From Desulfonema limicola (lineage in GTDB: Bacteria; Desulfobacterota; Desulfobacteria; Desulfobacterales; Desulfosalsimonadaceae): a DNA stretch of 13,417 nt. The position numbers were made by a program, and so were the translations under genes. Of this stretch, positions 1 to 6,470 are shown in pieces. The notes below the pieces were generated by a model, which ran no database searches, was not told the DNA's origin, and saw only the letters and a list, made by a program, of their open reading frames with translations. The DNA is taken from positions 2,989 through 16,405 of the forward strand of contig DYLE01000031.1 of NCBI GenBank assembly GCA_020722245.1, read 5' to 3'. The first letter of the stretch is position 1, and each line of letters begins with the position of its first letter.

Positions 1-21
1 AGTAGTCCTTTTATCTTATTC

Positions 22-49
22 GGATGCGGGACGATGATGTCCCGCATCC
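22..49. terminator. Perfect hairpin, possible terminator of an upstream gene
   Basis: An 11-bp perfect stem (arm GGATGCGGGAC at 22-32, matching arm at 39-49) encloses a 6-nt loop. It is strong and GC-rich, but no T-run follows on either strand, so it is not a classical intrinsic terminator. It may end the transcript of a gene lying left of the window. Confidence 0.35.
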
Positions 50-54
50 CACCC

Positions 55-223
55 CTTCCAAGGAACTTATGTTTTTCGGTTGAAAGAATGAACAAATAAA
101 CCACAGAGAGCACAAAGCATATAGAGAAAAACGCCAGCCTTTCACCTTCAGACTTCAGTCTTCTACCTTCCGCCTTCTTACTCTGTGGTAAACATACTAT
201 ATAGCAGGATAAACAGCTTTTTT
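55..223 (+). repeat. Dispersed intergenic repeat, copy 1
   Basis: This non-coding block recurs in reverse complement at 5654-5856. The core 84-192 aligns without gaps over 109 bp to 5721-5829, with about ten mismatches counted by eye. The element begins near CCAAGGAACTT, carries CCACAGAG (101-108) and its inverted partner CTCTGTGG (181-188), and between them holds a string of CTTCAG/CTTC units. It ends near GGATAAACAGC. This copy lacks about 35 bp found near the right end of copy 2. No ORF lies in it and no transposase is nearby, so it is a non-autonomous or structural repeat. Confidence 0.85.
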
Positions 224-273
224 ACAACACAGACTTAAACTCCCGCCGCATGCCGGCTTCTTTCAGCTCCTGG

Positions 274-289
274 AAAACCCAAGGGTTTT
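274..289. promoter_or_regulatory. 16-bp inverted repeat AAAACCC-AA-GGGTTTT
   Basis: The two 7-bp arms are perfectly complementary around a 2-bp centre. The repeat overlaps the left edge of the first putative enhancer site (285-300). The very short centre fits a protein-binding palindrome better than an RNA hairpin. The binding factor is unknown. Confidence 0.35.
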
Positions 290-331
290 AAAAATGCGAC
301 TTTATTAAAGATACAGTTGCATAAATGCGAC
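285..331 (+). promoter_or_regulatory. Two putative enhancer-binding sites (UAS) for the sigma-54 promoter
   Basis: GTTTTAAAAATGCGAC (285-300) and GTTGCATAAATGCGAC (316-331) match at 13 of 16 positions. They start 31 bp apart, close to three helical turns, so both face the same side of the DNA. The second is an imperfect palindrome (GTTGCAT-AA-ATGCGAC). They sit about 120 and 150 bp upstream of the predicted start of transcription, the usual distance for sites of a sigma-54 enhancer-binding protein. An AT-rich, probably bendable stretch (about 379-401) lies between them and the promoter. The activator gene is not in the window. Confidence 0.5.
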
Positions 332-418
332 TATATCCCCTCTGCCGCCTATTCCCCACTCGGAATATAACTACTCGATAATAAAATAAATTATTTTTTT
401 ATAGTCCTGATTCGACGA

Positions 419-435
419 TTGGCATACTCATTGCT
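419..435 (+). promoter_or_regulatory. Sigma-54 (-24/-12) promoter of the NifX-like cluster
   Basis: TTGGCATACTCATTGCT fits the sigma-54 pattern TGGCAC-N5-TTGCW with one mismatch (T for the last C of the -24 box). The GG and GC dinucleotides are at exactly the required spacing, 10 bases between them. Transcription would start near 446, leaving a leader of about 20 nt before the ATG at 466. The paired upstream sites at 285-331 support it. Confidence 0.65.
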
Positions 436-450
436 TTATTTGTAAAGCAA
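431..450 (+). promoter_or_regulatory. Perfect 8-bp inverted repeat abutting the ribosome binding site
   Basis: TTGCTTTA (431-438) and TAAAGCAA (443-450) are perfect complements around TTTG. The right arm runs straight into the Shine-Dalgarno GGAG (451-454). The left arm contains the -12 element of the predicted sigma-54 promoter. If transcription starts near 446 the RNA cannot form the hairpin, so a DNA operator is more likely unless another promoter reads through. Confidence 0.4.
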
Positions 451-465
451 GGAGACGAAAAAAAT

Positions 466-843
466 ATGCGGATCGGACTGACGGTATGGGGGGATCGGGT
501 TTCCCCGGTGTTTGACGCTTCACGCACCCTGATGATCGTGGAAATCGAAGGCACCCGGGTTACGAACAGGGAATATGTCTCCATGCACCCGGGGTTTCCC
601 CACCACCAGATCGGCAGGCTGATCGAACAGGGAATCCAGACCTTGATCTGCGGAGCGATATCCGAGGTGCCGGCGCATATGGCTGAGGCGTCCGGAATAG
701 TTTTGATTCCATTTATCACGGGGAACGTTGAGGATGTCTTAAATGCCTATCTGGCCGGCAGGCTTGCTGCGACTCCGGTGTTTCTGATGCCGGGGTTCAG
801 GCGGGGAGGACGGCACAGGCGACGCAGGGGCAGATTCCGATAA
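466..843 (+). CDS. NifX/NifB-type iron-molybdenum cofactor-family protein
   Basis: The product has 125 residues and belongs by appearance to the dinitrogenase iron-molybdenum cofactor family (NifX/NafY/orange-protein fold). The family start MRIGLTVWGDRVSPVFD is clear, followed by a middle containing GAISEVPAHMAEASGI and the typical NVEDVLNAYLAG stretch. The last 15 or so residues are a very basic Arg/Gly tail. Family members bind FeMo-co precursors or other Mo/Fe/Cu-S clusters in the cytoplasm. No nif genes are near, so a nitrogenase role is not supported; an orange-protein-like role is more likely. The start is set by AAGGAGA at 449-455. It is the first gene behind a predicted sigma-54 promoter and is followed 35 bp on by a DUF5320 gene. 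The ligand is inferred, not visible. Confidence 0.85.
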   Translation: MRIGLTVWGDRVSPVFDASRTLMIVEIEGTRVTNREYVSMHPGFPHHQIGRLIEQGIQTLICGAISEVPAHMAEASGIVLIPFITGNVEDVLNAYLAGRLAATPVFLMPGFRRGGRHRRRRGRFR

Positions 844-878
844 AAAAATCATTTAATTCATACAAGGAGGTGAAGACA

Positions 879-1091
879 ATGCCAAGAGGAGACGGAACCG
901 GACCGGCCGGACAGGGTCCCATGACCGGAAGGGGAATGGGCAGATGCGGAACCGGCGCTAATCAAACCCCCAGCTCCGGATGGGGACGGGGCTTAGGCCA
1001 AAGGATAAGCAACGGGTTCAACAACCTGTTTAACAGGCGCCCCCGCGGCCAGGGCGGCGGAGGAGGCATGGGCCGCCGAAGCGGGCGGTAA
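879..1091 (+). CDS. DUF5320-type small Gly/Arg-rich protein, copy A
   Basis: The product has 70 residues from the ATG at 879. An in-frame GTG at 870 is rejected because it lies inside the Shine-Dalgarno AAGGAGGTG. The family signature MPRGDGTGPAGQGPMTGRGM is at the N-terminus, followed by GRCGTG with the only cysteine. The rest is low-complexity Gly/Arg/Asn and ends in a very basic tail. No membrane segment or signal peptide is present. Proteins of this kind recur beside NifX-like proteins in anaerobes, but their biochemical role is unknown. A cluster-binding or scaffold role is a guess from context. The N-terminal 20 residues are clearly paralogous to the next gene. Confidence 0.75.
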   Translation: MPRGDGTGPAGQGPMTGRGMGRCGTGANQTPSSGWGRGLGQRISNGFNNLFNRRPRGQGGGGGMGRRSGR

Positions 1092-1138
1092 ACATTAAAA
1101 TAAACATCGGTAAACAACAAAAGGGAGGTGAATGAATC

Positions 1139-1504
1139 ATGCCACTAGGCGATCGTACGGGCCCCATGGGAATGGGCCCCATGACAGGAAGGGCCGCAGG
1201 CTACTGCGCCGGTTATTCGACCCCGGGATTTGCCAATCCCGCCTTTAGAGGCAAAATGGGCTATGGATGGGGGCGCGGACGCGGTTTCGGATGGGGACGC
1301 GGAATGCGCTGGGGCGCACCTTATGCGGGGTACGGATACCCTTACCCCTATACCGTACCCTATGCGACAGCGCCCACCCCCCAGCAGGAGCTCACTGCCC
1401 TTAAAAATGAGGCGAAATTTTTTGAAAACGCTCTAAACCAAATTCAGCAGCGGATTGCCGAGCTGAAAGCGGAAAAAGCAGCAAGCAAGGAAAAAGAGGA
1501 ATAA
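1139..1504 (+). CDS. DUF5320-type protein with aromatic-Gly middle and coiled-coil tail, copy B
   Basis: The product has 121 residues. Three parts can be seen. First is the DUF5320 start MPLGDRTGPMGMGPMTGRAA followed by GYCAGY with one cysteine. Second is a Gly/Trp/Tyr/Arg-rich, probably disordered section (about 36-80) with repeated GWGRG and GYPYPY. Third is a charged helix from about 82 to the end, with heptad-like spacing (LTALKNEAKFFENALNQI and on), likely a coiled coil for self-association. AGGGAGGTG (1122-1130) sets the ATG at 1139. The gene is a tandem paralogue of copy A, 47 bp downstream, and probably in the same transcript. Function is unknown; partnership with the NifX-like protein is inferred from linkage. 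Confidence 0.8.
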   Translation: MPLGDRTGPMGMGPMTGRAAGYCAGYSTPGFANPAFRGKMGYGWGRGRGFGWGRGMRWGAPYAGYGYPYPYTVPYATAPTPQQELTALKNEAKFFENALNQIQQRIAELKAEKAASKEKEE

Positions 1505-1527
1505 CCTGTAAACCCCTTGCCCAGATC

Positions 1528-1559
1528 GAGGATGACCGCCGGAATCGACGGCCATCCTC
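1528..1559 (+). terminator. Imperfect hairpin between DUF5320 copy B and the MBL gene
   Basis: GAGGATG (1528-1534) pairs with CATCCTC (1553-1559), and the inner GCCG/CGGC extends the stem past a 3-nt bulge. No T-run follows, so it could be a weak terminator, a processing site or an mRNA-stabilising structure separating the DUF5320 genes from the hydrolase. Confidence 0.35.
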
Positions 1560-1589
1560 AAACCCGCATCGCTTTGACAGTAAAAAAAA

Positions 1590-2228
1590 ATGCAGATCAC
1601 CCTCCTCTATGACAACGACGCGTGGGATCCGAGCCTTGCGGCGGACTGGGGGTTCGCCTGCCTGATTCAAACCGGGGAGACGACCCTTTTATTCGACACC
1701 GGCGCAGACGGCCGAATCCTGATGGGCAATATGCAGAAGCTCGGCGTGGAGCCTCGTGCCATCAAGGAGGTGTTCATCTCCCATGACCACTGGGACCATA
1801 CCGGCGGCCTGGCTGATTTTTTGCGCACAAACCCGGTTCGGGTGTATGTGCCGGCCCGGTTTTCAATGTCTTACCCCCGAATGGATCTGATTTCCATCAG
1901 CACACCGGTCAATATCCATGACAACCTGTATTCCACCGGCACCCTAAAAAACATGGAGCAGTCCCTGGTGATCCGGCAGGAAGACGCCCTGGTCGTTGTG
2001 GCCGGATGCTCCCACCCCGGCGTGGATCAAATCCTGAAAGCCGCCTCACGGTTCGGAAAAGTGACCGCCCTGATCGGCGGGCTTCACGGCTTTCGCGAGT
2101 TCCACCTGCTTGCGGGCCTCAGCCTGATCTGCGCCACCCATTGCACCCAGTACAAGGATGAGATACGCCGTCGATACCCCTCCGTTTCGATGGAGGGAGG
2201 CGCGGGAAGGGTGATCACGATTACCTAG
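1590..2228 (+). CDS. MBL-fold metallo-hydrolase (COG1237-like)
   Basis: The product has 212 residues and the metallo-beta-lactamase fold. The two-metal motif HDHWDH is at 65-70 with SHDHWDHTGG context, FDTGAD is at 35-40, GCSHPG is at 139-144, GGLHGF is at 163-168, and the final ligand-type His lies in ATHCTQ (His184). The pattern matches the COG1237 group, related to enzymes annotated as dihydropterin ribofuranosyl-aminobenzene phosphate synthase. This protein is shorter than the longer members I recall (around 280 residues), mainly in the middle. Substrate unknown. It is probably cytoplasmic, as no signal peptide is seen. The ATG at 1590 follows a run of nine A's without a clear Shine-Dalgarno, but the family start M-x-I-T-x-LYDN supports it. 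It lies 85 bp after copy B, so co-transcription is plausible. Confidence 0.85.
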   Translation: MQITLLYDNDAWDPSLAADWGFACLIQTGETTLLFDTGADGRILMGNMQKLGVEPRAIKEVFISHDHWDHTGGLADFLRTNPVRVYVPARFSMSYPRMDLISISTPVNIHDNLYSTGTLKNMEQSLVIRQEDALVVVAGCSHPGVDQILKAASRFGKVTALIGGLHGFREFHLLAGLSLICATHCTQYKDEIRRRYPSVSMEGGAGRVITIT

Positions 2229-2251
2229 CGCGTGATCCGCTCGAACGGATT

Positions 2252-4369
2252 CTACCCCTTCTCCAGGGTGATAATGATGTCGGCCACGGTGGCCCCTTTT
2301 CCCGCCTCGTGAACAAACAAGGGGTTGATATCCATTTCCTTGATCTGCGGATGGTTCATCACCATCTGCGAGAGCCCCACCAGCAGCTTTTCCAGGGCTT
2401 CAAGGTCGGCCACGGGTTTTCCGCGAAAACCGGTGAGCATCTCATACCCCTTGATGCTCTTGATCATGCGCCGGGCGTTATTCCGTCCGATGGGCGCCAG
2501 CTTAAAAGTGACGTTCTTAAACAGCTCCACATAGATCCCCCCGATCCCGAACATGATCAGATGGCCGAACCCGGAATGTTTATGAACCCCGAGGATCACC
2601 TCCTGGCCGGGCGGCACCATCTTCTGAACCAGCACCCCGTCGATGCGGGCATCCGGCTTAAACCGTTTGGCGTTCTCCACGATTTCCGCATACGCGGCCT
2701 CCACGGCCTTTACGGTTTTAAGATCCACCATCACCCCGCCGGCATCCGACTTGTGCAGAATCTGCTGGGAAACAACCTTCATCGCCACCGGCAGCCCGAT
2801 CTCTTCGGCAAAATCCATAGCCTGCTTTGCCGAGTGGGCAAGCCGCATGGGCGGGGCCTTAAACCCATAGCATTCCAGCAGTTCATGCCCATCGTCCTCC
2901 CCCAGGACGGTCTTTCCCTGAGCCAGGCATTCGTCAATGATCTCATACGCCCGCCGGGTGTTGAACTTTAAATCATACTCCGGAAGAATCTTGCGCTCCA
3001 GCCAGAGCGCGGCCTCATAGAGCTTACCCAGGGCACGCGCCGCATTTTCGGGAAACAGGTAAACCGGCACGTGATTTTCCTGAAGGTGTTTGACCCCGGC
3101 CGACACATCCACCACCCCCATGAAGCTGCAGACAATCGGTTTTTTACAGGTTTTATAGGTATGAACGATGGCCTCTGCGGTGCCGATGGCGTCGGTCATG
3201 GACTGAGGGGTCAGGATCATCAGAACACCGTCCACCCCATCGTCCCGAATCACGGCCTTGAGGGCCTGTTCATACCGTTCGCTGGTGGCGTCGCCGATGA
3301 CATCCACCGGATTCTTAAAATTCGCGGTGGGCGGCAAAACCCGGTGAAGCGCCTCATCGGTTTTCGGGCTGAAGTGTGCCAGCCTCAGGCCTGAAATCTC
3401 GGTCATGTCCGTGGCGATAATCCCGGGTCCGCCCGCATTGGTGATAATAGCGACCCGGTTTCCAGCAGGTATCCGCCGGGAGGAGAAGGCGATGGCAAAG
3501 TCAAACAGGTCATTTACCGTGTCCACGCGGATAATCCCGCTCTGATTGAAAATCGCGTTATATACCGCCTCGGAACCGGCCAGAGAGCCGGTATGGGATG
3601 CGGCCGCGGCGGCCCCTGCCGCAGTTTTTCCTGATTTGATGACGAGAATGGGGGTGGGCTTTTCGCCGGAGGTGATCTGCTTCACCTCCTCAATAAAGGT
3701 GGATGTATAGCGCAGCTCTTCCATATAAATCATGATCACGTCGGTCTCCGGATCTTTGTGATAATAGCGCAGCAGGTCCAGCTCATCCACATCCGCCTTG
3801 TTCCCGATGGAAATAAACTTGGAAAAACCAAACCCCCGATCCGCGGCAAAATCCAGAACCGCCGTGCATAAGGCGCCGCTCTGGGAAATAAACGAGATGT
3901 TGCCGGCCAGCGGCATACGTGTGGAAAAACTGGCGTTGAGACGGACCTTGGCGCCGGGGTTGATCACCCCCAGGCAGTTGGGGCCCACCAGCCGGATACC
4001 CGCCTTCCTGCATTTTTCAGCGATCTGTTCCTCGATGCACGCCCCCTCGCCGCCGACCTCCTTAAATCCCGCGGACACGATGACAACCCCCTTGACCCCC
4101 TTGTGAATGCAGTCATCCACGGTCTTAAGGGCCGCCTTGGGGGGTAGAATAATCATGGCCAGGTCGACCGGATCCGGAATGTCCAAAACAGTCGGATAAC
4201 ATCGAACACTCAGGATGGAACGGGCTGTCGGGTTGACCGGATAAAGCGTCCCCTTGTAGCCCCCTCGAAGGATGTTCGCAAAAATGTCGTGCCCCACCTT
4301 ACCCGGGGTTTGCGAAGCCCCGATCACGGCCACGGACTCCGGTGAAAAAATGGCATCCAGCTTATCCAT
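2252..4369 (-). CDS. ADP-forming acetate/acyl-CoA ligase, fused alpha-beta type
   Basis: The 705-residue product follows the ADP-forming acetyl-CoA synthetase layout. It has an N-terminal CoA-binding Rossmann domain (VAVIGAS at 13-19, VGPNCLGV at 128-135) and succinyl-CoA-ligase-like domains carrying the phosphorylatable His259 in ASHTGSLAGS. A C-terminal ATP-grasp domain (about 475-700) has ILHKSDAGGV with His539 and EMDINPLF near 678. These enzymes interconvert acyl-CoA, ADP and phosphate with free acid, CoA and ATP in the cytoplasm. No C-terminal GNAT domain is present, so it is not a Pat-type lysine acetyltransferase. Acetate versus longer or aromatic acids cannot be decided. The start ATG overlaps the last 8 bases of rsmI and follows GGGGAGA, indicating translational coupling at the end of the housekeeping operon. 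Confidence 0.92.
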   Translation of the reverse strand: MDKLDAIFSPESVAVIGASQTPGKVGHDIFANILRGGYKGTLYPVNPTARSILSVRCYPTVLDIPDPVDLAMIILPPKAALKTVDDCIHKGVKGVVIVSAGFKEVGGEGACIEEQIAEKCRKAGIRLVGPNCLGVINPGAKVRLNASFSTRMPLAGNISFISQSGALCTAVLDFAADRGFGFSKFISIGNKADVDELDLLRYYHKDPETDVIMIYMEELRYTSTFIEEVKQITSGEKPTPILVIKSGKTAAGAAAAASHTGSLAGSEAVYNAIFNQSGIIRVDTVNDLFDFAIAFSSRRIPAGNRVAIITNAGGPGIIATDMTEISGLRLAHFSPKTDEALHRVLPPTANFKNPVDVIGDATSERYEQALKAVIRDDGVDGVLMILTPQSMTDAIGTAEAIVHTYKTCKKPIVCSFMGVVDVSAGVKHLQENHVPVYLFPENAARALGKLYEAALWLERKILPEYDLKFNTRRAYEIIDECLAQGKTVLGEDDGHELLECYGFKAPPMRLAHSAKQAMDFAEEIGLPVAMKVVSQQILHKSDAGGVMVDLKTVKAVEAAYAEIVENAKRFKPDARIDGVLVQKMVPPGQEVILGVHKHSGFGHLIMFGIGGIYVELFKNVTFKLAPIGRNNARRMIKSIKGYEMLTGFRGKPVADLEALEKLLVGLSQMVMNHPQIKEMDINPLFVHEAGKGATVADIIITLEKG

Positions 4370-5285
4370 TTTGATTCTCCCCTTTCTTTGATTCCATAAC
4401 TTTATTCTGTTCTGATCTGACGGCGAGGATCATGTCATAGACGGTATTTTTCGCTACCCCCAGGGTTTTGGAAAGCTCCCGGGCCAGGCCGGCCGCACCG
4501 GTATTTCCGCTTTTGAGCTCCTCAAGAATCCGACCGCGCAGATCGTCGGCGCATACCGGCGCATCCTCTGTCGCACCGGATATCAGCAGGGTGATCTCCC
4601 CCCGGATGGGCTGCTGGCGATCTGTTTCAGCGATCAGCTCGGAGAGCCGCCCCCTCAAAAACGTCTCATGGGTTTTGGTCATTTCCCGGGCCAGCACGCT
4701 GTCCCGGTCACCCAGGATCTGCTTGGCCTCGGCCATCAGATCCGATATCCGTTTGGGAGACTCATAAAACACCAGGGTGGCGGATTCCCCGGCAAGCTGT
4801 CTTAAACGCGCCTGTCTTTTAGATGACCTGGGGGATAAAAAACCGACAAATAAAAACGCATCGGACGCCAGCCCGGAAACGGAAAGCGCGGCAACCGCCG
4901 CGGACGCGCCGGGAATCGGCACGATATGAATTCCTTCAGCAATGGCCGCCTTTAACACACGATACCCTGGATCGGACACGCAAGGGGTTCCGGCGTCGCT
5001 GACCAGGGCCACGGACAGCCCGGATTTGAGTTTCTCCAGGATAAGCCCTGCGCGCGCCGCCTCATTGTGCTCATGGCATGAGATCAGGCGGGTTCGGATC
5101 TGATACCGGTCGAGAAGCTTCCGGGTCTGCCGGGTGTCTTCGGCGGCAATCAGATCCACGGCCTTTAAGGTATCCAGAGCCCTCAGGGTAATATCCGACA
5201 GGTTGCCGATGGGGGTGGCGACCACGTAGAGAACACCGGGGGCATGTCGACTGCACACCTCGTCAACCTGCGGCTTCAAAGGCAT
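4362..5285 (-). CDS. rsmI: 16S rRNA (cytidine-2'-O)-methyltransferase RsmI
   Basis: RsmI 2'-O-methylates C1402 of 16S rRNA using SAM. The tetrapyrrole-methylase fold is evident from LYVVATPIGNLSDITLRAL, AEDTRQTRKLL, SDAGTPCVSDPG, the SAM-site stretch IPGASAAVAALSVSGL and FVGFLSPRSSKR. From the chosen ATG at 5285 the product has 307 residues. A longer in-frame ORF to 5342 would add 19 basic residues, but GAGGT lies 8 bases before 5285, so the shorter form is preferred. The C-terminal 55 residues form a helical, HTH-like tail (LARELSKTLGVAKNTVYDMI) as in many RsmI proteins. The start overlaps the end of yraN by 23 bp and the stop overlaps the ligase start by 8 bp. Confidence 0.93.
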   Translation of the reverse strand: MPLKPQVDEVCSRHAPGVLYVVATPIGNLSDITLRALDTLKAVDLIAAEDTRQTRKLLDRYQIRTRLISCHEHNEAARAGLILEKLKSGLSVALVSDAGTPCVSDPGYRVLKAAIAEGIHIVPIPGASAAVAALSVSGLASDAFLFVGFLSPRSSKRQARLRQLAGESATLVFYESPKRISDLMAEAKQILGDRDSVLAREMTKTHETFLRGRLSELIAETDRQQPIRGEITLLISGATEDAPVCADDLRGRILEELKSGNTGAAGLARELSKTLGVAKNTVYDMILAVRSEQNKVMESKKGENQNG

Positions 5286-5631
5286 TTTTGATGACCTCGA
5301 CGCTGGTTTTTTGGTTCTCCGAACTGACGGCGACCACGTCAAAACGGGCCTTTGCGTTCATCTGGTGGGTTGTCTTAAGGTAATACAGCGCGTTTTTCCA
5401 GATCTGCCGCTGCTTGGCACGGGTGACGGCCTGCTTTGCTCCGCCGAAGACCGATGAGGCCCTGGATTTCACCTCCACAAACACCAGGGTGTCCTTATCC
5501 CTTGCAATGATATCGATTTCACCCAGGCGGGTGCGGTAGTTGCGGTGAAGGATACGATACCCCATTTTTTCTAAATGACGGACGGCGACAGCCTCGCCCA
5601 AGTTCCCGAACCTCTGGCTGCGGTTTAGCAT
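5263..5631 (-). CDS. yraN: YraN/UPF0102 family nuclease-fold protein
   Basis: The product has 122 residues, the normal size for this family. It has a restriction-endonuclease-like (PD-D/E-XK) core: Glu13 in GNLGEAVA, Asp40 in RLGEIDIIA, and the Glu53-x-Lys55 pair in VFVEVKSR. These are the family's expected metal and catalytic positions. The biological role is poorly defined; a nucleic-acid-processing or Holliday-junction-type function has been suggested for the family. The gene sits in its common place between rnhB and rsmI. Its Shine-Dalgarno (AAGGGG) is unusually close to the ATG. Upstream, 248 bp including the dispersed repeat separate it from rnhB, the only large gap in this run. Confidence 0.9.
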   Translation of the reverse strand: MLNRSQRFGNLGEAVAVRHLEKMGYRILHRNYRTRLGEIDIIARDKDTLVFVEVKSRASSVFGGAKQAVTRAKQRQIWKNALYYLKTTHQMNAKARFDVVAVSSENQKTSVEVIKNAFEAAG

Positions 5632-5653
5632 ACCCCTTCTTTCAGGATGACCT

Positions 5654-5856
5654 AAAAAGCTGTTTATCCCGCTTTGCGGTATTTTTAAAGTAATTATCTT
5701 ATTGTTTTTTTTATAATATTTTTACCACAGAGGAAGAAGGCTGAAGGTAGAAGACTGAAGCCTGAAGGTGAAAAACTGGCGTTTTTCTCTGTGTGCTTTG
5801 TGCCCCCTGTGGTTCATTTGTTCATTCTTCAAACCGGAAAATCTAAGCTCCTTGGA
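5654..5856 (-). repeat. Dispersed intergenic repeat, copy 2 (inverted relative to copy 1)
   Basis: This is the reverse complement of the element at 55-223, with the 109-bp core at 5721-5829. The TACCACAGAG side (from 5723) faces yraN and the CCAAGGAGCTT end (5846-5856) faces rnhB. It carries about 35 extra bp (roughly 5676-5712), including CCGC-TTT-GCGG (5669-5679) and an AT-rich run. It fills nearly the whole rnhB-yraN gap. The transcript of the housekeeping operon would read through it. Confidence 0.85.
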
Positions 5857-5879
5857 AGCAACGAGGAAATCACCGGCCG

Positions 5880-6470
5880 CTAGGTGCAGACCCCCTTGAA
5901 GCTTCGCCGGTGAATCGGGCAGGTTCCAAAACGACGGATCGCCTCCCGGTGGGCTTTGGTGGGATACCCCTTGTTTGTCGCAAAATCAAACTCCGGGTAT
6001 TCATCGGCGTATCGCTCCATCAGCCGGTCCCGGGTCACCTTGGCGACAATGGAGGCGGCCGCGATGGAGATGCTCAGGGAATCACCCTTGGGAATCGGCT
6101 TCTGGGGGAGTTTCAACGGGACCGGAAACTGGCCGTCGATTAAAAGAAAATCAGGCCTTGGAGTAAGATTCATCACTGAGATCGCCATGGCCGTTAACGC
6201 GGCCTGCAGGATATTGATCCGATCGATTTCCAGCGGATCCACAATCCCCACGCCCACGGCGATCGCATACCGATAAATCTCGTGGTAGAGCTTTTCCCGT
6301 TTTTTGGGGGGCACCTGCTTGGAGTCGTTTATTCCGGAAACCGGCAGGGATTGGGGAAGGATAACCGCCGCAGACACGACCGGCCCGGCCAGCGGCCCCC
6401 GGCCGGCCTCATCCACCCCGGCGATCCTTACAAAGCCGTTATCCCGGGCTGTTTTTTCAAACGCCCACAT
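5880..6470 (-). CDS. rnhB: Ribonuclease HII
   Basis: RNase HII cuts the RNA strand of RNA-DNA hybrids and starts ribonucleotide excision repair in the cytoplasm. The 196-residue product has GVDEAGRGPLAGP with catalytic Asp20 and Glu21, LLIDGQ with Asp112, and KGDSLSISIAAASIVAKVTRD with Asp130. The spacing fits the four acidic residues of bacterial RNase HII. The C-terminal NKGYPTKAHREAI motif is also typical. The ATG at 6470 follows a GGGGTAA-type site. It lies 95 bp downstream of rplS in the same direction, the usual neighbour order, and is followed by the repeat element and yraN. Confidence 0.95.
   Translation of the reverse strand: MWAFEKTARDNGFVRIAGVDEAGRGPLAGPVVSAAVILPQSLPVSGINDSKQVPPKKREKLYHEIYRYAIAVGVGIVDPLEIDRINILQAALTAMAISVMNLTPRPDFLLIDGQFPVPLKLPQKPIPKGDSLSISIAAASIVAKVTRDRLMERYADEYPEFDFATNKGYPTKAHREAIRRFGTCPIHRRSFKGVCT

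Noticed and set aside
1..223. CRISPR-like array suggested by iterated CTTCAG units
   Set aside because: Units are short, imperfect and contiguous with no spacers of constant length. The whole block recurs as a dispersed repeat.
870..878. GTG start for DUF5320 copy A
   Set aside because: The GTG is part of the Shine-Dalgarno AAGGAGGTG; the family start MPRGDGTGP begins at 879.
2309..2971. 220-codon open frame antisense to the acyl-CoA ligase
   Set aside because: It lies opposite the strongly conserved ATP-grasp region. Its His/Pro/Leu-rich product looks like a reverse-strand shadow of a GC-biased gene.
5286..5342. 19-residue N-terminal extension of RsmI
   Set aside because: It lies wholly within yraN and has basic, non-family sequence. 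A proper GAGGT site supports the start at 5285.
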